Assembly: GCF_033441515.1 (NCBI RefSeq)
Contig: NZ_JAWQJT010000004.1
Span: 248,001-312,000 of the forward strand
Length of the DNA: 64,000 nucleotides
Origin: Amycolatopsis solani
GTDB lineage: Bacteria; Actinomycetota; Actinomycetes; Mycobacteriales; Pseudonocardiaceae
Direction: 5' to 3'
Within the stretch, counting starts at the first letter, position 1. Each line of letters begins with the position of its first letter. The notes below the pieces were generated by a model. The model ran no database searches. It was not told where the DNA came from and saw nothing but the letters and a program-made list of their open reading frames with translations. The translations under genes were made by a program, and so were the position numbers. Below are positions 60,901 through 64,000 of the stretch, in pieces.

Positions 60901-61650
60901 CGTCGCAGCCCGAACGAGAAACCGCCATGGAAACACCTTCCTGCAATGACCGGTGTCGTTGAGCAGGATTTCGTTCGGCCCCTATACCGAGGCGACAGCA
61001 TTCTACCATTCCGCGGCGCGTCGAGCGTCAGCGCAGTGATCCCCTGGAGTGGCAATCGGCTTCTCGACGGTAACGATGATCAGCTCGACACCTATCCAGG
61101 ACTTGCCCAGTGGTGGCGAGCGGCCGAGAAAATTTGGGAACGGCACCGAAAAAGCAACCGACTGAGCCTCGCGGAACAGCTCGACTATCGAAACAAACTG
61201 TCACACCAGTTACCGGCGACAAAGTATCGGGTGGTCTATGCCGCCAGTGGCATGTATTCCGCCGCCGCAGTGGTAACTGACGATAAGGTCATTATCGAGC
61301 ACCAGTTGTACTGGGGTTCGGCCGCGGATATCGACGAAGCCCGCTTCCTGACCGCATTTCTCAATTCGGAAACCCTCACGACGGCTGTTCGACCGCTACA
61401 ACCACGCGGAGAGCACAATCCACGACACTTCGACAAATCCGTGTTTCAGCTACCCATACCTTTGTACGACCCCACCGACGAGGTGCACCGTCGGCTTGTG
61501 GAACTGGCCGAACAGGCGGAGAGAATCTCCGCCGATGTCCCCCTCCCCGCGAAGCGGTTCGAGACGCAGCGCAACGTGATCCGACAGGCTCTGACTCACC
61601 AGGGCGTGGCGATAGAAATTGACTCAATCGTTAAAGAACTGTTCGCTTAG
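57985..61650 (+). CDS. Trypsin-like protease fused to N6-adenine DNA methyltransferase
   Basis: 1,221 residues from GTG 57985. N-terminal trypsin-like domain (about 1-200) with intact triad: His33 (LTAFHCIG), Asp69 (HHLDVALLRLG), Ser150 (PLAGVSGAPVLIG). Residues about 215-330 resemble the R-domain of type IIG enzymes (RRDLRDDAAENAARRQLAKS, WIGVMTDGFEWRVYRR) but where E-x-K is expected it reads V-V-R, so nuclease activity is doubtful. The methyltransferase has LLGEYYTPDWLAESIVDECV (motif X side), motif I at 545-552 (DASCGSGT), and motif IV NPPW at 765-768. A C-terminal domain (about 1000-1221) with target-recognition character follows. Type IIG/PglX-like methylation plus proteolysis in one chain; function unproven. 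Confidence 0.9.
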   Translation: MTMAVGRLLDAATGDERGTVFAVTDRLALTAFHCIGDRETGEIAFSRLRCVWTGHVSDATVDDGDHHLDVALLRLGRALPEGLEPIQLALDAVEHTPFVAPGRPAAVRAMPGFAVSGEITWVSGELPDGAPVMQLACRESAAALPLAGVSGAPVLIGQPACAAGVVRFNVPRVDQPELAAGAAVFATPATQVLRRWPSLPSADGDDPTSLLALVRRLATRDDDRTDAQVRGDVTRLLRASSLGLPAHEFGGAKGPIETATGTAVFVVRRDLRDDAAENAARRQLAKSLAAHDDEAERRWIGVMTDGFEWRVYRRLGGKLHAVQATMEVSYGKPDVDKVLAWLESILASGNEVEPTPREIVRRLGADSPSYAIDSTELRAIYARHRNMPEVRVKRALWAKLLTTASGTHFSDDDALFIDHTLLVLMAEVIGHAVVGFDPMDPALTAAAITSGELFTQAQIGGVIEADFFDWVVEVPGGSRFVKDLARRLTRFSWQHVEHDVMKVLYESIIPADVRHLLGEYYTPDWLAESIVDECVQHPLDERVLDASCGSGTFLFHAVRHYISAAEAAGTGGPAVVRAVTEHVVGFDVHPVAVTLARVTYLLAIGPRRLQHGGRPAFAVPVYLADSLRWGQETSLWSDDNLTIPAELDHSTFVSDATFADPAVRMFSFPDRIVASADLFDRLVAELADRATDRVRGAPVPSLAGLFRRLDIDDIDERAMLKQTFRVMCELHDEKLDHIWGYYIRNVARPDWLKRPDNRVDVLVGNPPWLSYRHMTGPQKATFRAMSVDRSLWVGGSHATNQDLSALFVARCIEQYLRPGGRFGYVMPWDVLPRKIHSRSAYEGFRKGNYSAPTEGVTVAFERPWDLHLVKPSFFPVPACVAFGTRRNAANNVPLIQKPQVWAGRLSLNGASRDEVLAGISRYVGEPVRTTTASPYMGRFAQGATVVPNMLFLVEEMDSGPLGSGAGRITVRSRRSPNEKPPWKHLPAMTGVVEQDFVRPLYRGDSILPFRGASSVSAVIPWSGNRLLDGNDDQLDTYPGLAQWWRAAEKIWERHRKSNRLSLAEQLDYRNKLSHQLPATKYRVVYAASGMYSAAAVVTDDKVIIEHQLYWGSAADIDEARFLTAFLNSETLTTAVRPLQPRGEHNPRHFDKSVFQLPIPLYDPTDEVHRRLVELAEQAERISADVPLPAKRFETQRNVIRQALTHQGVAIEIDSIVKELFA

Positions 61651-62023
61651 GTCGACTGGGCGAGTCGCCATCGAACATCGCGGCCATGCGGAATCATTGC
61701 CGCGCTCCTGCCGTGCACTTACAAGTACCTGGCCGACCTTGCATCGCCAACCACAACACTTGTTATTGCAGCAATGGACTATCCAGGTGACAGACCGAAC
61801 CAAGGGACCCTCTTTGCTACCCATCACGGCCCATCTCGGCCCCGTCACAACTATGGCCGCTTTCAGGGGGTCTTGAGTAGAAATGACGTCCCACACGGGG
61901 CCGACCTCCAGGAAGCAGATCGCTGGACCTCAGATTAGAGAGCCAACAGCGGCGACACTCAGGCAAACCGGGATATTTAGGCAGTCATGTTTCACCGTCG
62001 GCACCAGCACCTGGAGTCGAACC
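61651..62023. other. Intergenic, lower GC, no clear gene
   Basis: 373 bases downstream of the fusion gene, noticeably less GC-rich than the surrounding DNA. Short frames on both strands have no ribosome site. It may hold the terminator region and the border of the transferred island. Confidence 0.45.
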
Positions 62024-62262
62024 CTAGATCGCGATCCAACCTTCCTTCCAATATGGAAGCCAATATAAATCAGGTCTAGTCACATAGCTGCGCAATTTTG
62101 CGCGATCAGCAGAAGGAATTGCTACCGACGAGTTACTGACCTGCCACGCCACCACTTCTCGGCTTACAAGGTATTCTTTACTAATCTTATCGACGAATTT
62201 TCGAAGCGAGTCAGAAGAATTGGCAAATGCTGCACCCGCAACCTCTCGGGCAACAGAAGCGT
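62024..62262 (-). pseudogene. ImmA/IrrE-type metallopeptidase, C-terminal remnant
   Basis: The minus-strand frame gives AREVAGAAFANSSDSLRKFV, DKISKEYLVSREVVAWQVSN, SSVAIPSADRAKLRSYVTRP, ending DLYWLPYWKEGWIAI. The segment ISKEYLVSREVVAWQVSN matches the helical tail (VSxExxxxRL) that follows the HExxH domain in ImmA/IrrE proteins. The catalytic part is absent: upstream the sequence becomes the quinone oxidoreductase gene on the opposite strand. Assignment is by pattern only. Confidence 0.45.
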
Positions 62263-62290
62263 CAAGGACCCGGACGCCGGAATCGAAGGC

Positions 62291-63166
62291 TTGACCCTGT
62301 CCGACCGCCCGGCCCCGCACGCCGCGGAGAACGACGTCATCGTGCGGGTGCACGCAGCCGGTTTCACGCCCGGCGAGCTGGAGTGGCCAGGTACCTGGAC
62401 CGACCGGGCGGGCCGCGATCGGACACCCAGCGTGCCCGGGCACGAGCTGTCGGGCGTCGTCACCGAGCTCGGCTACGGCACCACCGGTCTCACGGTCGGG
62501 CAGCGCGTCTTCGGGCTCGCCGACTGGGCCCGCGACGGCTCGCTCGCCGAGTTCACGGCCGTCGAGGCTCGCAACCTCGCGCCACTGCCAGCCGACGTCG
62601 ACCACGCCGTCGGCGCCGCGCTGCCGATCTCCGGGTTGACGGCGTGGCAGGCGTTGTTCGACCACGGCCGCCTTCAGGCCGGGCAGACGGTGCTGATCCA
62701 CGGCGCGGCAGGCGCAGTCGGCTCGATCGCGGTGCAGCTGGCGAAACGGGCCGGCGCGACGGTGATCGGCACTGGCCGCGCCCGCCACCGCGACGTCGCC
62801 CTCGACCTGGGCGCCGCCGCGTTCGTGGACCTGGAAAACGACAAGCTGGAAGACGTCGGCGAAGTCGACGTGGTGCTCTACGTGTTCGGCGAGGAGATCG
62901 GCAAGCGATCCGCCGGCCTGGTGCGCGCGGGTGGCACGCTGGTCACCATCGCCGCCCCGCCGGACTTCGAGCCGCGATTCGGACGATCGGTCTTCTTCGT
63001 CGTGGAACCGGACCGGGCCGGCCTCGCCCAGCTCGCCGCGCTCGTCCGCGAAGGCAGCCTGCGCGTACTGATCGGGTCACGCCATTCGCTGGAGGAGACG
63101 CCGAAGGCATTCAGCACCGGACGGCAGGGTGGCGGGAAACCGATCGTCGTGGTCGACGGGTCCTAG
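62291..63166 (+). CDS. NADPH:quinone oxidoreductase (MDR superfamily), probably short at its N-terminus
   Basis: 291 residues from TTG 62291. ENDVIVRVHAAGFTPGELEW, VPGHELSGVVTELGYGTTGL, GLTAWQALFDHGRLQAGQTV, LIHGAAGAVGSIAVQLAKRA (NADPH site AAGxVG) and VVLYVFGEEIGKRSAGLVRA. Zinc-free quinone reductase type. The coding frame continues upstream (PDAGIEGLTLSDRP) without a proper start, and relatives begin about 12 residues earlier, so the first residues seem to have been lost at the junction with the ImmA/IrrE remnant. May still be functional if translated from TTG. Confidence 0.78.
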   Translation: MTLSDRPAPHAAENDVIVRVHAAGFTPGELEWPGTWTDRAGRDRTPSVPGHELSGVVTELGYGTTGLTVGQRVFGLADWARDGSLAEFTAVEARNLAPLPADVDHAVGAALPISGLTAWQALFDHGRLQAGQTVLIHGAAGAVGSIAVQLAKRAGATVIGTGRARHRDVALDLGAAAFVDLENDKLEDVGEVDVVLYVFGEEIGKRSAGLVRAGGTLVTIAAPPDFEPRFGRSVFFVVEPDRAGLAQLAALVREGSLRVLIGSRHSLEETPKAFSTGRQGGGKPIVVVDGS

Positions 63167-63731
63167 GCGCAGCCACGGAAGCGCCGACCGGGTCGCCACA
63201 CGTCGCGACCCGGTCCACGGCTGGTGCCAAGGGACTGCGACCTTCACAGGGACGCCGATCCGGTCACCCACAACGAGCTCGTGCGGATCGCGGGACGCAA
63301 CGAGATCAATCCGGACGATACGGGCTCCGCCATGTCGAGCTGAAGGCCATCCGTCAGTTGCGGCCAAGCCCCCCGGTCACGTCGATGCCCGGCGGGATTG
63401 CCGCGAATCCGACTGCGGACGCAGCCAGATTGGTCGGCGTCGATGGACTCCATCGGTCGCCCGGGTGCATCAGCACCCCATCACCATCATCGGACCTACA
63501 GGGGGCCGGCCGAACTACACGGAATTACTGACCGACCCGCTGCCCGGACGACGGCTCAAGCGACTTCGATCCCACGCACACGAGCGCAAATGACGTCACC
63601 AACCTTTACAGCGGTGCCGTGCGGAGGTCGCAGGCCGCGCTGGACCTGGTGTCGGCACCGGCAAGGTCTCGCCTGCACTCGGGCGCCGTCACGAGCCATC
63701 GAGTCGCTCGCGCTGCTTGCCCGTCGGACGG
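63167..63731. other. Intergenic stretch of 565 bases with gene debris
   Basis: No intact gene seen. A short plus-strand frame before the stop at 63343 reads DADPVTHNELVRIAGRNEIN and may be the tail of a lost protein. The remainder has no ribosome sites or recognisable motif. Confidence 0.4.
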
Positions 63732-64000
63732 TCAGGTGCGACGGCGGGCGGTCGTCTCCAGCACGTCGCCGATGACGCGGAAGGCCCGGGCGATGTCCGC
63801 GCGCTGCCGGCCCGTCAGCGCCTCGACGACTTCCGATTCGAGGGCCAGGCGCCGCGGCATGGCCTGGTCGACAGCGGCCGCGCCGGCGTCGCTGATCGTG
63901 ACGAGGAAGCTCCGTTTGTCCACCGGGTTCGCCGCGCGGACCACCAGGCCCCGGCGTTCCAGTTTCGTCAACGCCTTGCTCAATGCCGCTGCGGACTTTC
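63732..64000 (-). CDS. MarR-family transcriptional regulator, C-terminal part
   Basis: The frame is open to the window edge, so the N-terminus lies outside. SAAALSKALTKLERRGLVVR is the recognition helix and wing approach of MarR proteins, followed by NPVDKRSFLVTISDAGAAAV DQ and the dimerisation helices (GRQRADIARAFRVIGDVLET). It binds DNA as a dimer and usually responds to phenolic or oxidant ligands. The quinone oxidoreductase nearby is a plausible target. Confidence 0.85.
   Translation of the reverse strand, partial: KSAAALSKALTKLERRGLVVRAANPVDKRSFLVTISDAGAAAVDQAMPRRLALESEVVEALTGRQRADIARAFRVIGDVLETTARRRT

Overview
The window is high-GC DNA with dense GTG/TTG starts, GTGA/ATGA stop-start overlaps and AGGAGG-like ribosome sites. 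The gene families (ESX/WXG100-type proteins, PAS-SpoIIE phosphatases, STAS switches, MEDS sensors, ANTAR regulators, NB-ARC/TPR STAND proteins) point to a large-genome actinomycete, probably of the Pseudonocardiaceae (Amycolatopsis-like). That placement is inference from gene content. I saw no rRNA, tRNA or CRISPR array.

Layout. 0-5.1 kb: a partial unknown gene, a truncated Nudix gene, a secreted protein, a four-gene ESX-associated cassette, then IS701 and DnaE2 debris. 5.6-10 kb: an acyl-CoA-dehydrogenase-like flavoenzyme and a two-component pair (OmpR regulator plus hybrid PAS kinase). 10-26 kb: a partner-switching and stress region with three STAS switches, a STAS-HATPase and a STAS-GAF-ANTAR protein, a four-domain PAS-PP2C-HATPase-STAS phosphatase, a MEDS-STAS sensor and a PAS protein, mixed with an MBL hydrolase, an SDR, two alpha/beta hydrolases, a PLP decarboxylase, an AraC regulator and a DUF4383 membrane protein. 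At least three promoters here fit the SigB/SigF pattern GTTT-N15-GGGTAY, yet the SigF-like gene in the cluster is a wreck. 26-36 kb: a large HTH-NB-ARC-TPR regulator divergent from a secreted beta-strand-rich protein that may be an aerolysin-like pore former, two small secreted proteins with a shared Cys/AGP motif, two Crp-like regulators, a second MEDS protein and an ECF-like sigma factor.

36-45 kb is accessory DNA: a truncated alcohol dehydrogenase joined to a broken FG-GAP protein, a polymorphic toxin (membrane anchor, HINT, Ntox50-like C-terminus) with its immunity gene, an NB-ARC protein with near-identical 42-residue TPR repeats, and a broken IS5-type transposase. 45.3-55.2 kb is a coherent beta-mannan module: LacI repressor, oligosaccharide ABC importer (binding protein, two permeases, two ATPases), GH2 beta-mannosidase and secreted GH26 mannanase, with five 12-bp operator-like sites of form TNAANCGNTTNA. 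55.4-62.3 kb is an island: a serine recombinase gene cut in two by a 1.2-kb piece carrying a TetR gene and two gene stumps, followed by the most interesting unit of the window, a trypsin-co-occurring-domain protein overlapping a 1,221-residue fusion of a trypsin-like protease, a degenerate nuclease-like segment and an N6-adenine DNA methyltransferase. An ImmA/IrrE-like remnant, a quinone oxidoreductase and a partial MarR gene close the window.

A recurring property is decay: many spaces between intact genes hold recognisable carcasses, often keeping the head and tail of a protein with the middle deleted.
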